A DNA stretch of 64,000 nucleotides from Alphaproteobacteria bacterium (GTDB lineage Bacteria; Pseudomonadota; Alphaproteobacteria; Rhizobiales; OSC116). The notes beneath the pieces were generated by a model. It saw only the letters and a list, made by a program, of their open reading frames with translations. It did no database searches and was not told the origin of the DNA. The translations under genes were made by a program, and so were the position numbers. Of the stretch, positions 1-8,517 are shown piece by piece (position 1 is the first letter of the stretch; every line of letters begins with the position of its first letter). The stretch covers positions 59,109 to 123,108 of the forward strand of contig NVQL02000075.1 of assembly GCA_002400495.2 (NCBI GenBank). The letters are read 5' to 3'.

Positions 1-257
1 AACGCATAAATGCAACATACGATCAACGCTCCGTATACGGGAGAGCCGAACATTCCGAGCCAAGCGAGGCAGATGAATGCCGAGCCTAGTAAACTGATAA
101 ATAATCTGTCACCTGGGGTGGTTTCGATGCGTAAAATGCCGACGCGCGGCGCTTGCGGGGCTTTGATGCCCCAGACGGTCATGGTGATGAGTGCCAAGGC
201 GATGAAGATAAAAAAGCCTGCTGTTGGCCATGTCCATGCCATCCAAGATAAGTTCAT
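1..257 (-). CDS. glpU: GlpU-like small membrane protein (DUF2160), partial
   Basis: Partial gene running off the left edge; the first 85 codons are visible. The protein begins MNLSWMAWTWPT and shows a hydrophobic segment near residues 10-27, a basic stretch containing TTPGDRLF, and a second hydrophobic segment from about residue 55. This is the pattern of DUF2160 predicted small membrane proteins, which sit between the permease and binding-protein genes of alphaproteobacterial glycerol ABC operons (glpSTPQUV in rhizobia). The start ATG (255-257) follows an AGGAAGAAA ribosome-binding region. It lies 17 bp after glpQ and in the same operon. Its biochemical role is not established; an accessory part in glycerol import is inferred from context. 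The binding protein gene glpV would be expected just outside the window. Confidence 0.75.
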   Translation of the reverse strand, partial: MNLSWMAWTWPTAGFFIFIALALITMTVWGIKAPQAPRVGILRIETTPGDRLFISLLGSAFICLAWLGMFGSPVYGALIVCCIYA

Positions 258-274
258 TTTTTTCTTCCTTTCCT

Positions 275-1084
275 TTAAACGCGGCCGAGGGCAAAGCCCT
301 TGGCAATATGATGACGTACAAAATAAATAACCAACGCACCTGGTATGATGGTCAGCACGCCTGCGGCTGATAGCACACCCCAATCTAGGCCTGAAGCGGA
401 TACCGTGCGCGTCATGGTGGCGGCGATGGATTTGGCATCGACTGCTGTAAGGGTGCGGCTGAGTAATAGTTCGACCCATGAAAACATGAAGCAGAAGAAA
501 GCCGCGACACCAATGCCTGAGGAGATTAATGGCGTGAAGATTTTAAAGAAGAATTTGAAGAAGCCATAGCCGTCAATATAGGCGGTTTCGTCAATCTCTT
601 TGGGCACGCCGCGCATAAAACCTTCTAAAATCCACACAGCCAGCGGCACGTTGAACAAGGTATGGGCTAAGGCCACCGCGATGTGGGTATCGAACAATCC
701 AACGCTTGAATAAAGTTGGAAGAACGGCAAAGCAAACACTGCTGGTGGTGCCATGCGGTTGGTGAGTAGCCAGAAAAATAAATGCTTATCGCCCATGAAA
801 TTATAGCGGCTGAATGCATAGGCGGCGGGTAGAGCCACGGCCAATGAAATAACTGTATTCATCACCACATAGATGATGGAATTTATATAGCCCCAATACC
901 AGCTTGGGTCAGTAAAAATGACCATGTAATTGGCGAAGGTTAGATTTTGCGGCCATAGGGAAAAAGTGCCTAGAATTTCGTTATTGGTTTTTAGGCTCAT
1001 ATTGATTAGCCAATAGATTGGCAATAGCAAAAACACTATGTAGAAGGTCATGATGAGGGCGGATTTGTTGAAGCGTTTTTTCAT
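275..1084 (-). CDS. glpQ: Glycerol ABC transporter permease GlpQ (MalG type)
   Basis: 269-residue inner-membrane permease of a CUT1-type importer. A short cytoplasmic N-terminus (MKKRFNKS) is followed by about six hydrophobic segments. The cytoplasmic EAA loop that contacts the ATPases reads EIDETAYIDGYG, close to the canonical EAA...G. Length matches MalG-family permeases (270-280 residues). The start overlaps the glpP stop by one base (TAATG), so translation is probably coupled. Neighbouring glpD, two ATPase genes and the DUF2160 gene indicate glycerol as substrate; that assignment rests on operon similarity to the rhizobial glycerol transporter, not on residues in this protein. Confidence 0.88.
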   Translation of the reverse strand: MKKRFNKSALIMTFYIVFLLLPIYWLINMSLKTNNEILGTFSLWPQNLTFANYMVIFTDPSWYWGYINSIIYVVMNTVISLAVALPAAYAFSRYNFMGDKHLFFWLLTNRMAPPAVFALPFFQLYSSVGLFDTHIAVALAHTLFNVPLAVWILEGFMRGVPKEIDETAYIDGYGFFKFFFKIFTPLISSGIGVAAFFCFMFSWVELLLSRTLTAVDAKSIAATMTRTVSASGLDWGVLSAAGVLTIIPGALVIYFVRHHIAKGFALGRV

Positions 1085-1953
1085 TACATGCCCTCTCTTT
1101 TGTCAATATTGGTCATGATGGTGTAGAAAACCCATGAGATGAGCAAAATGGTGAGGAAGTAGATGAGTGAGAAGGCTGCGGCGGGGCCTAGATCAAATTG
1201 GCCGATGGCCATTTTTACCAGATCAATCGAGAGGAATGTGGTGACATTGCCAGGGCCGCCGCCGGTGAGGACAAATGGCTCAGTGTAGATCATGAAGCTA
1301 TCCATGAAGCGGAGCAATGACGCAATAAGCAGGACGCCCATCATTTTGGGCAATTCTATATATCTGAAGACGTTCCAACGGCTGGCTTGGTCGATTTTTG
1401 CGGCTTGATAATAAGCATCAGGAATGGCTTGCAGGCCTGCATAACACAGTAAAACAACCAATGATGTCCAATGCCACACATCCATAATGATGATGGTGAT
1501 CCATGCGGCGGTGGCATTTTGCACATAGTTATAATCAATGCCTAAAGCGTTGAGGCTATGGCCGAGTAAGCCGATGTCGATGCGGCCGAAAATTTGCCAA
1601 ATCGTGCCAACTACATTCCATGGGATGAGCAAAGGTAGAGCGATCAGCACCAAACAGACGGATGCCCAGACGCCTTTTTTGGGCATGTGTAATGAGATGA
1701 AAATGCCTAGTGGGATTTCAATTAGCATGATGACGGTGGTGAAAATAACTTGCCGCCCGAGCGCATTATGCATGCGTTCTGAATGCAAAATTTCTTCGAA
1801 CCATTCGAGGCCAACCCAATAGAATACGTTATTGCCAAAAGTGTCTTGTACTGAATAATTAACCACAGTCATGAGTGGAATGACGGCGGAGAAGCCGACC
1901 AGCAGCAGAACGGGCAGCACTAAAAACCAAGCTTTTTGATTGACTGTTTTCAT
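1084..1953 (-). CDS. glpP: Glycerol ABC transporter permease GlpP (MalF type)
   Basis: 289-residue permease that should pair with GlpQ. The N-terminal hydrophobic helix (about residues 9-30) is followed by a periplasmic loop and five further membrane segments. The EAA-loop equivalent reads YYQAAKIDQASRW, where the usual EAA is replaced by QAA. It overlaps the upstream ATPase gene by four bases (ATGA) and glpQ by one base, so the genes are tightly coupled. The glycerol assignment follows from adjacent glpD and from operon order glpD-S-T-P-Q-U. Confidence 0.88.
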   Translation of the reverse strand: MKTVNQKAWFLVLPVLLLVGFSAVIPLMTVVNYSVQDTFGNNVFYWVGLEWFEEILHSERMHNALGRQVIFTTVIMLIEIPLGIFISLHMPKKGVWASVCLVLIALPLLIPWNVVGTIWQIFGRIDIGLLGHSLNALGIDYNYVQNATAAWITIIIMDVWHWTSLVVLLCYAGLQAIPDAYYQAAKIDQASRWNVFRYIELPKMMGVLLIASLLRFMDSFMIYTEPFVLTGGGPGNVTTFLSIDLVKMAIGQFDLGPAAAFSLIYFLTILLISWVFYTIMTNIDKREGM

Positions 1954-3062
1954 AATGCCGCCTCGCCTTTGGTCTGCTGGCGTTTTCTTTGCTGACCTTC
2001 AACTCGCCAGCCATCGACATAGACATTGATGGCCGAGAGGTCGAATTTAATATGGCAGGTATCGGCGGGAATTCTGGCCGAAGATGCGGCAATGACATTA
2101 AGCTCAATGCCCGCAAATTGGGTGCGAACAATTTTGTGCCGTCCGATGTCTTCAACGCGGGTTATGCTAACCATCAGGCCAGAGCCATCATCTGAAAATG
2201 AACAAAATTCAGGTCGAACGCCAATTTCAACTTTACCTGTTGGGTTATTATAATCAGCGCCAAGTTCAATGGATGTGCCGTTAATAATGGCGGTTGAGCC
2301 TTCGATTTTTGCGGGCAATAGATTCATACCTGGTGAGCCAATAAAATAGCCAACAAAGGTATGTTCTGGTTGCTCAAATAATTGTTTGGGTGTACCAATT
2401 TGCACCACTTTGCCATCATACATCACCACCACTTTATCGGCGAAAGTTAAAGCCTCGGTTTGGTCATGAGTTACATAAATCATTGTGTGTTCGAGCTGTT
2501 GATGCAGGGCTTTTAACTGGGTACGCAGCTCCCATTTCATATGCGGATCGATGACGGTTAGCGGCTCATCAAACAAGATTGCATTGACATCCTCGCGCAC
2601 CATGCCGCGGCCTAACGATATTTTTTGCTTGGCATCGGCGGTTAGGCCTTGCGCTTTGTTATTCAAGACGTCTTGCATGCCGATCATCTGGGCAATCTCA
2701 TTGACTCGCGTTTCGATATATTGGGCATCGACACCGCGGTTTTTAAGTGGAAATGCTAAATTTTGTTTGACCGTCATGGTGTCGTAAACCACGGGGAATT
2801 GGAACACTTGAGCGATGTTGCGATCGGCAGTGTCGGCCTGTGTGACGTCTTGCTCATTAAAAAATATCTGGCCTTCTGAAGGGCTGAGCAAGCCTGAGAT
2901 AATGTTGAGTAAAGTGGATTTTCCGCAACCTGAAGGGCCTAGCAAGGCATAGGCTGCGCCATCTTCCCATACATGGTTGAGTTTTTTCAATGCATAATCG
3001 GCATCTTTTTGCGGGTTGGGCAAATAAGAATGTGCCAAATTAGATAATGTTATTTTTGCCAT
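1950..3062 (-). CDS. glpT: Glycerol ABC transporter ATPase GlpT
   Basis: 370-residue MalK-type ATPase with an OB/TOBE C-terminal region. Walker A is GPSGCGKST (residues 42-50), Walker B ILFDEP (162-167), the Q-loop lies near 87, and the switch histidine is intact (YVTHD, His199). The ABC signature is not: where LSGGQ is expected the protein reads LTADAKQK (about 140-147). It therefore keeps its own nucleotide-handling residues but presents a degenerate signature to its partner, the reverse of GlpS. It overlaps glpP by four bases and begins 15 bp after glpS. Forming a heterodimer with GlpS is the natural inference. Confidence 0.9.
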   Translation of the reverse strand: MAKITLSNLAHSYLPNPQKDADYALKKLNHVWEDGAAYALLGPSGCGKSTLLNIISGLLSPSEGQIFFNEQDVTQADTADRNIAQVFQFPVVYDTMTVKQNLAFPLKNRGVDAQYIETRVNEIAQMIGMQDVLNNKAQGLTADAKQKISLGRGMVREDVNAILFDEPLTVIDPHMKWELRTQLKALHQQLEHTMIYVTHDQTEALTFADKVVVMYDGKVVQIGTPKQLFEQPEHTFVGYFIGSPGMNLLPAKIEGSTAIINGTSIELGADYNNPTGKVEIGVRPEFCSFSDDGSGLMVSITRVEDIGRHKIVRTQFAGIELNVIAASSARIPADTCHIKFDLSAINVYVDGWRVEGQQRKRQQTKGEAAL

Positions 3063-3077
3063 TTTTTTCTGCCCTCC

Positions 3078-4166
3078 CTATGCTGCTGTTGCGTAAGATG
3101 CTGGTGCGACCAGTGCGCCATCTTGTGCAAAAATGTAAATATGGTTGGCATCTAAATAGACAGGCAAAGCCGCGCCTAAAGTTAGATCATGTGTGCCATC
3201 GATTAAACCGACCCAGTTATGATCCTCATGTTGCAAATGCAAAAATGTTTCAGATCCTGTAAACTCGGTGATGTTTAAAGTTGCGGTAAAAGCCATAGAT
3301 TGGCTGGCCGCTTGACGAAGCTCTAAATGGTTGGGGCGGAAACCTGCCATATATTGACCATCGGCCAAATCGGCTATTTTGCCTTGTGCTTCAATATGCT
3401 GACCATTACCATAGGTGAGTTTATTGCCCGTTTTTGTAACCGATAGAAAATTCATCGGCGGGTTAGAGAAAACCCGTGCTGTGGTCATATTATTGGGTTG
3501 ATGATAGACTTGTGAAGTTTTATTAAATTGGGTGATGCGCCCCTGCCACATGGTCGCGGCATTGCCGCCCAGTAACAGAGCTTCTTCTGGCTCGGTGGTG
3601 GCATAAACGAAAATAGCGCCTGATTCTTCAAACATTTTGGGTATTTCAGCACGTAATTCTTCACGCAATTTATAATCTAAATTGGCCAATGGTTCATCGA
3701 GCAATACCAAGCCTGAACCTTTGACCAAAGCCCGCGCTAAGGCGCATCTTTGTTGCTGCCCGCCTGATAGTTCGAGTGGTTTGCGGTCTAGCATATCGGT
3801 CATTTTTACGATTTCGGCGGTTTTTTGCACTGCAGTCTCAATTTCGGCATTTGATTTTTTCATCAAGCGTAAAGGTGAAGCGATGTTTTCATAGACGCTC
3901 ATGGACGGATAATTGATAAATTGTTGATAGACCATGGCGACATGACGGTCTTGCACCCGCATGCCAGTGACGTCTTTACCATTCCAAAGAATGCGGCCTG
4001 ATGTTGGTACATCAAGGCCAGCCATCAGTCGCATAAGCGAGGTTTTGCCGGCCAATGTGGGGCCTAAAAGCACATTCATTGTGCCTTTTTCTAAGGTTAA
4101 ATTTATCTCATGTAAATGTAGTTGGCCGTTTACGGTCAGTGTCACATTATCAAGCTGCAAAGACAT
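3078..4166 (-). CDS. glpS: Glycerol ABC transporter ATPase GlpS
   Basis: 362-residue MalK-type ATPase. Walker A GPTLAGKT (35-42), signature LSGGQ (133-137) and Walker B LVLLDEP (153-159) are present. The switch region reads YATTEPEEA, so threonine 191 replaces the usual histidine. Combined with the degenerate signature of GlpT, the heterodimer would have one canonical and one degenerate ATP site. The C-terminal part (about 235-362) is a TOBE-like regulatory domain. The start directly follows the glpD stop and has a very strong GGGGAGGG ribosome-binding site lying within the end of glpD. The ATPase drives glycerol uptake; the substrate is inferred from operon context. Confidence 0.9.
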   Translation of the reverse strand: MSLQLDNVTLTVNGQLHLHEINLTLEKGTMNVLLGPTLAGKTSLMRLMAGLDVPTSGRILWNGKDVTGMRVQDRHVAMVYQQFINYPSMSVYENIASPLRLMKKSNAEIETAVQKTAEIVKMTDMLDRKPLELSGGQQQRCALARALVKGSGLVLLDEPLANLDYKLREELRAEIPKMFEESGAIFVYATTEPEEALLLGGNAATMWQGRITQFNKTSQVYHQPNNMTTARVFSNPPMNFLSVTKTGNKLTYGNGQHIEAQGKIADLADGQYMAGFRPNHLELRQAASQSMAFTATLNITEFTGSETFLHLQHEDHNWVGLIDGTHDLTLGAALPVYLDANHIYIFAQDGALVAPASYATAA

Positions 4167-5810
4167 TCATGCCCTCCCCGAAAAATTAGCAGCCACGCTA
4201 TTTGTTTGGTTCTTTGGCCGTTTTTCTATCCAATTTTGAAGCGTCTTTTGTTGCGCTTCATCCAGCCTTAAGCCCAATTTTGTGCGCCGCCATAATATAT
4301 CTTGCGCGTTATGAACATATTCGTTTTCAATCAACCAGACCACTTCAGCTTCGGTGAGGCTTGCGCCAAAGTCAACACCTAGTTGCGCAGTATTTATGGC
4401 TTTGCCTAAGATTTGTTGGGCTTCGGTGCCATAAGTTCTGATTAGTCGTGTGGCCCACTTTTTATCAATAAAATTATATTTATTTTGTAAATCTGCAATT
4501 AAATCACTAACTTGTTCGACCAAAAAATCACCGCCTGGCAGGGCGATGCCTGCAGTCCATTTTTCGCTCATATGGGGAAAGAAGGGAGATAATTTCCCCA
4601 AAGCGGACTCTGCCAGACGGCGATAGGTGGTGATTTTGCCGCCAAATATATTTAGCAATGGCGCGCCATCTGCCTCGCCCAAATTAAGTGATAAAACATA
4701 ATCACGCGTGGCGGCGGTGGCCGATTTGGCACCATCGGCATAAAGCGGCCGCACACCAGAATATGACCATATAATGTCTTTTGTGCTGAGCGGCTGTTTA
4801 AAATAGTTTGAAACGAAATCACATAAATATTCGGCTTCTTCATCGGTGCAAGAAGCTTGCCCCAACGCGCCATCATAATCATGATCGGTGGTGCCAATCA
4901 GGGTGAAATCATCTTCATAGGGAATGGCGAAAACAATGCGGCCATCGCTGCCTTGAAAAAAATAAGGTTTGTTATGATCAAATAGTTTTTTGGTCACAAT
5001 GTGGCTGCCACGCACCAAGCGCACGCCTTCATGAGTGTCTATATGCGCGACATTTTTAATGACATCGGCAATCCACGGGCCTGAGGCGTTGACCAAAGCC
5101 TTGGCGATGATGGCTTGCAACTTATCTTGGCCATCGCGCTTAAGCTCAATGTGCCAAAGTTTGCCAACTCTTGTGGCCGAGATCACTTTGGTGTGGGTGG
5201 TTATGATGGCACCATGTTTTGCCGCATCGCGGGCATTGAGCACCACCAAGCGGCTGTCTTGCACCCAACAATCTGAATATTCATAGGCTTTTTTATATTT
5301 ATCTTGCAACGGCCTGCCAACCAGATCGGTGCTGAGATCTACCGTGCTGGTGGCAGGCAATATTTTACGGCCACCTAAATGATCGTATAGGAATAGGCCA
5401 AGGCGAATCAGCCATGCGGGGCGGCGGCCTTCCATCCATGGCATGATATATTTTAACAGTTTCGAGACCGAAGTTTCGCCTTCAAAGCGCATGTCTTTGT
5501 GATATGGCAAAATAAAACGCATTGGCCAAGAAATATGCGGCATGGCGCGCAACAGGGTTTCGCGCTCAATTAGCGCCTCGCGCACTAGGCGAATTTCGAA
5601 ATATTCGAGATAACGCAAACCGCCATGGAATAATTTGGTTGAAGCTGATGAAGTGGCACCGCCCAAATCGGCCATTTCGGCCAAATGAACGCTTAAACCG
5701 CGCCCTGCTGCATCGCGGGCAATGCCACAACCATTAACCCCGCCGCCAATGATGAAAAGATCAACTGGTGATGGTTTTTGTTGTTTATCTGGCGCTGAAG
5801 GGAGCGTCAT
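4167..5810 (-). CDS. glpD: Glycerol-3-phosphate dehydrogenase GlpD
   Basis: 547-residue FAD-dependent, membrane-associated aerobic glycerol-3-phosphate dehydrogenase, oxidising glycerol 3-phosphate to dihydroxyacetone phosphate and passing electrons to quinone. The N-terminal FAD-binding fold has FIIGGGVNGCGIARDAAGRG (residues 19-38), followed by the family blocks GGATSSASTKLFHGGLRYLE and a C-terminal GlpD accessory domain. Length is typical. The start ATG at 5808-5810 has a GGGAGGG ribosome-binding site. It is the first gene of the glp operon on this strand, transcribed away from glpR. No glycerol kinase gene is visible in the window, so it may lie elsewhere. Confidence 0.95.
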   Translation of the reverse strand: MTLPSAPDKQQKPSPVDLFIIGGGVNGCGIARDAAGRGLSVHLAEMADLGGATSSASTKLFHGGLRYLEYFEIRLVREALIERETLLRAMPHISWPMRFILPYHKDMRFEGETSVSKLLKYIMPWMEGRRPAWLIRLGLFLYDHLGGRKILPATSTVDLSTDLVGRPLQDKYKKAYEYSDCWVQDSRLVVLNARDAAKHGAIITTHTKVISATRVGKLWHIELKRDGQDKLQAIIAKALVNASGPWIADVIKNVAHIDTHEGVRLVRGSHIVTKKLFDHNKPYFFQGSDGRIVFAIPYEDDFTLIGTTDHDYDGALGQASCTDEEAEYLCDFVSNYFKQPLSTKDIIWSYSGVRPLYADGAKSATAATRDYVLSLNLGEADGAPLLNIFGGKITTYRRLAESALGKLSPFFPHMSEKWTAGIALPGGDFLVEQVSDLIADLQNKYNFIDKKWATRLIRTYGTEAQQILGKAINTAQLGVDFGASLTEAEVVWLIENEYVHNAQDILWRRTKLGLRLDEAQQKTLQNWIEKRPKNQTNSVAANFSGRA

Positions 5811-5858
5811 GTTGCCCTCCCAAGCTGTGACGTTGTTGTTAAATAGTTAACAGGGAAT

Positions 5859-5898
5859 TTTCGTTTTATCAATGTTTAATTTCGTATTGTTTCGTTTT
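5859..5898. promoter_or_regulatory. Phased direct repeats, likely GlpR operator
   Basis: Three copies of TTTCGTWTT occur at 5859-5867, 5880-5888 and 5890-5898 in the glpD-glpR intergenic region. Their starts are 21 and 10 bp apart, so all three fall on the same face of the helix. DeoR-family repressors such as GlpR commonly bind direct repeats of this kind. A minus-strand TTGATA (5867-5872) that could serve as a -35 for glpD abuts the first copy. The assignment to GlpR is inferred from position. Confidence 0.6.
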
Positions 5899-5903
5899 GA
5901 CGC

Positions 5904-5932
5904 TTGTTTAGGCGCGCTTATTGGCCTATAAT
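5904..5932 (+). promoter_or_regulatory. Candidate sigma-70 promoter of glpR
   Basis: TTGTTT (5904-5909) and a perfect TATAAT (5927-5932) are separated by 17 bp, 42 bp before the glpR start. The -35 is a partial match. The upstream repeats end six bases before the -35, consistent with autoregulation. Confidence 0.5.
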
Positions 5933-5974
5933 TGAATTTATATATAGAGAAAATAGCTTTAAGGTCAGACAGAT

Positions 5975-6733
5975 ATGGTGCAGAGCTTCCGCCAAAGAGA
6001 AATTTTGGATATTGTGCAAAAACAAGGCAAGGTGACAGTCGATGGGCTTTCTAAAAGTTTTAATGTAACCGTACAAACCATCCGCAAAGATTTAAATGAA
6101 TTATGTGACAGTGGCGTTTTGCGGCGGGTGCATGGCGGTGCGATTATGGCATCGGGCATCGAAAATATCGGCTATGAAGAAAGACGAGCGCTGGCCTCCG
6201 AGGCTAAAGACGCGATTGCCCAAATCTGTGTGCAGCATATACCTAATGGCGCTTCGTTATTTTTAAACATTGGCACCAGCACCGAGGCAGTGGCGCGGGC
6301 ATTGCTTAAACATAAAAACCTTATGGTCATCACTAATAATTTGAATGTTGCCAATATTTTGGGCAATGGTTCTGATTTTGAAGTGATTGTGGCGGGCGGT
6401 ATATTGCGGCGTGCCGATGGCGGCTTGGTTGGCGAAGTGACAGCCGATTTTATGCGTCAATTTAAAGTTGATTATGCGGTGATTGGCACATCAGCTCTGG
6501 ATGAAGATGGTGATTTATTGGATTTTGATTTTAGAGAAGTGAAGGTGAGCCAAGCCATTATCCATAATGCGCGCAAGGCATTTTTGGTTTCTGACCATAG
6601 TAAATTTGAGCGCACAGCGCCGGTTAAGATTGTGTCGTTAACTGAGCTTGATATGTTTTTTACTGACCAACAACCTTCGGCGGTTGTTTGTCAATTATGC
6701 GATGCAGCCAATGTCATTATTGAAACCACTTAA
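5975..6733 (+). CDS. glpR: DeoR-family glycerol regulon repressor GlpR
   Basis: 252-residue DeoR-family transcription factor. The N-terminal winged helix-turn-helix covers about residues 4-56, with VDGLSKSFNVTVQTIRKDL as recognition region and LRRVHGGA marking its end. The C-terminal DeoRC sugar-phosphate sensor (about 75-230) includes LNIGTSTEAVARAL and VVAGGILRRADGG. The family normally senses glycerol 3-phosphate and represses glp genes. It is divergent from glpD with 164 bp between the starts, a region holding phased direct repeats. An AAGG sequence lies ten bases before the start. Confidence 0.92.
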   Translation: MVQSFRQREILDIVQKQGKVTVDGLSKSFNVTVQTIRKDLNELCDSGVLRRVHGGAIMASGIENIGYEERRALASEAKDAIAQICVQHIPNGASLFLNIGTSTEAVARALLKHKNLMVITNNLNVANILGNGSDFEVIVAGGILRRADGGLVGEVTADFMRQFKVDYAVIGTSALDEDGDLLDFDFREVKVSQAIIHNARKAFLVSDHSKFERTAPVKIVSLTELDMFFTDQQPSAVVCQLCDAANVIIETT

Positions 6734-6746
6734 CTCTTTATGCTGG

Positions 6747-6762
6747 GCGCGCTTTGGCGCGC
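6747..6762. other. GC-rich hairpin after glpR
   Basis: GCGCGC (6747-6752), TTTG loop, GCGCGC (6757-6762), starting 13 bp after the glpR stop. No T-run follows on either strand, so it is not a standard intrinsic terminator. It may be a 3' end stabiliser or a rho-assisted stop. Confidence 0.4.
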
Positions 6763-6825
6763 GAGTGCTATAAATATCCCCGCTATAAAAACTTAACATA
6801 TCATTAGCATTTTATGGAGAATGCT

Positions 6826-8040
6826 ATGAATTTAGAGATGACGAACCGAAAACGTCGACAAGATTTAGATTTTTCCAATCAGGAAGTTGAAGTTTATGAC
6901 TTTAAACGCGACCGTATAGTTTGTAAAATAGATTTTGAACATATTGATTTTGGGAACATTATTGGCCAAAGCAGCTACACCCGCACCTCAGACACTTTAA
7001 TGATAGATGCACAAGGTATATATTGCACATTCCCCACCAACGCGGCGGCGCAAACAAATTTGGGCATGAAGATTAGTCCCCGTGTTGAAAATTTATTGCA
7101 TGGTAATAATAATTTTTCGGGTAGCGATTGGTATAAAATTGATGAATCGATAGTATGTGAAAGCAACGCTGCACTTGCACCCAATGGCAGCATAACTGCG
7201 CAACGAGTCAGTAATTTTGCAGATGGTTCTGGTGATAAAATTAGGCAAGGCGTTAATGGCGTGGCTTTAAAAACTTTTAATGCAGCTATTTCAGTTAAAG
7301 GTGAAGGGAGTGATATTGGCAACGAATTATCGTTACAAATTAAACAAAATAGTGGAACATTGGTTTACGATTCCCAGTCAATTATTTTAACATCAGAATG
7401 GCAACGTTATAGCGTAAGTACAGCTTTCCTAGCTGATAATGATGGATGTTATTTTCTGCTAAGGGCCACCAATTCAATCGCAGACTCTGCAAACAGCTTT
7501 TTGGCTTGGGGTGCGCAATTAGAACTAGGTTCGTTTGCAAATGACCCTGTAATTACTGCGGTGGGTGTAACAGGGGTTAGTGACAAAATCACAGTTTATG
7601 ATGATTTGAGCGGGTACGATTTAAGCGAAGGCGGCTTGTTCATTGAATTTGACTTTCATCACGCAAGCGGAAATTCGCGAATTGTTGAATTAGGTGACGG
7701 AGCGTCACGACTAGTTTTTTTCGTTGCTGATGGCAGTACCAATGATGCTTATATTGGAAATGATTATCATGCGGCAAACGACTATACGTCAGTTTTCAAT
7801 CTGGCATATGGGCGACATAAAGCTTTCATAAAGTGGACAGATACAGAAATTAAGTTTTTTATGGATGGAGCATTAATAAATACATTATCCTTAGCCACAC
7901 CATTTACTAGCAATGATTTTACGCGGCTTTCTTTTGCGTCAACTTATTCTGGTGGATTGCAATCGGTGATTGATTTTATAAAGGGTGTTATTTATGACGT
8001 AGCACCAATCGATGAACAATGCGTGGAGTTAACATCATGA
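6826..8040 (+). CDS. Phage tail/virion-like protein with lectin-type domains
   Basis: 404-residue protein resembling structural proteins of tailed phages. The middle part (about 85-235) has the layout of a carbohydrate-binding beta-sandwich common in phage tail proteins, with RVENLLHGNNNF, a W, APNGSITAQRV and WGAQLELGSFA. The C-terminal part (about 255-395) is concanavalin/LamG-like, with GGLFIEFDF and a hairpin ending FFMDGALIN. There is no signal peptide. I chose the ATG at 6826 because GGAG lies six bases upstream; an in-frame ATG at 6814 lacks a site. It overlaps the next gene (ATGA). No other phage genes are nearby, so it looks like an orphan fragment of a prophage or captured tail module. 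Confidence 0.6.
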   Translation: MNLEMTNRKRRQDLDFSNQEVEVYDFKRDRIVCKIDFEHIDFGNIIGQSSYTRTSDTLMIDAQGIYCTFPTNAAAQTNLGMKISPRVENLLHGNNNFSGSDWYKIDESIVCESNAALAPNGSITAQRVSNFADGSGDKIRQGVNGVALKTFNAAISVKGEGSDIGNELSLQIKQNSGTLVYDSQSIILTSEWQRYSVSTAFLADNDGCYFLLRATNSIADSANSFLAWGAQLELGSFANDPVITAVGVTGVSDKITVYDDLSGYDLSEGGLFIEFDFHHASGNSRIVELGDGASRLVFFVADGSTNDAYIGNDYHAANDYTSVFNLAYGRHKAFIKWTDTEIKFFMDGALINTLSLATPFTSNDFTRLSFASTYSGGLQSVIDFIKGVIYDVAPIDEQCVELTS

Positions 8041-8404
8041 TTGGATATATTTTAAAAACTGATGACAAAGATGCAATGATTTCCACGCTTGCGGGTGTGA
8101 GCATGACTTATATTGATGACAATGAAATTGAAAGATGGATAGCGCCTAACCAATGCCGTTTTTTCCTCATCACTGCCATCACTCGGCACAAAGTGACTGA
8201 CGATAACGACCCCGAAAACTCTGTCATAACCACCCCGCGGCTGGTTAAAAATGGCTTTGGCTATTATTGCATGCCAGCGCGCCTATTGCGTCGATTGAAG
8301 CTTTGGACGAGCTTAAATATTGTTGCGATACCCAAATGGGCGAATTTACGGCACATTGCGCGGGCGTAACCACAACAGCCATAATGGGGCGACCCAGTAA
8401 TTAA
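8037..8404 (+). pseudogene. Small phage-associated protein, apparent frameshift
   Basis: The ATG at 8037 overlaps the stop of the tail-like gene. The open frame gives 110 residues ending at 8369, but the last third (from about 8270) is Arg/Leu-rich and unlike the rest. Reading in the -1 frame from 8270 gives a more protein-like tail, ASIEALDELKYCCDTQ then GEFTAHCAGVTTTAIMGRPSN, ending at a TAA at 8402-8404. A single lost base near 8268-8270 (for example TGG to TG before CAT) would explain this. I do not recognise the family. It is either a recently broken gene or a sequence error. Confidence 0.5.
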
Positions 8405-8483
8405 TTTTGATGGACTGCCGAGTGGCGTGAGTTGCGATTGCTTCGACAATAATGTGTAATGTGTGACGCATAGGAGCGACGAG

Positions 8484-8513
8484 CCTTAGCCTTTAATTTG
8501 GGGCTAAGGTTTT
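8484..8513 (+). terminator. Intrinsic terminator after the phage-like genes
   Basis: Perfect 8-bp stem CCTTAGCC (8484-8491) / GGCTAAGG (8502-8509) with a 10-nt loop, followed by TTTT. It ends the plus-strand unit just before the convergent 8518-9210 gene. Confidence 0.7.
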
Positions 8514-8517
8514 ATGT

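Noticed and set aside
6747..6762. Intrinsic terminator after glpR
   Set aside because: The stem is strong but no T-run follows on either strand, so I list it only as a hairpin.
6734..8517. Prophage or genomic island with attachment sites
   Set aside because: Only two phage-like genes are present. I found no integrase, tRNA or flanking direct repeat.
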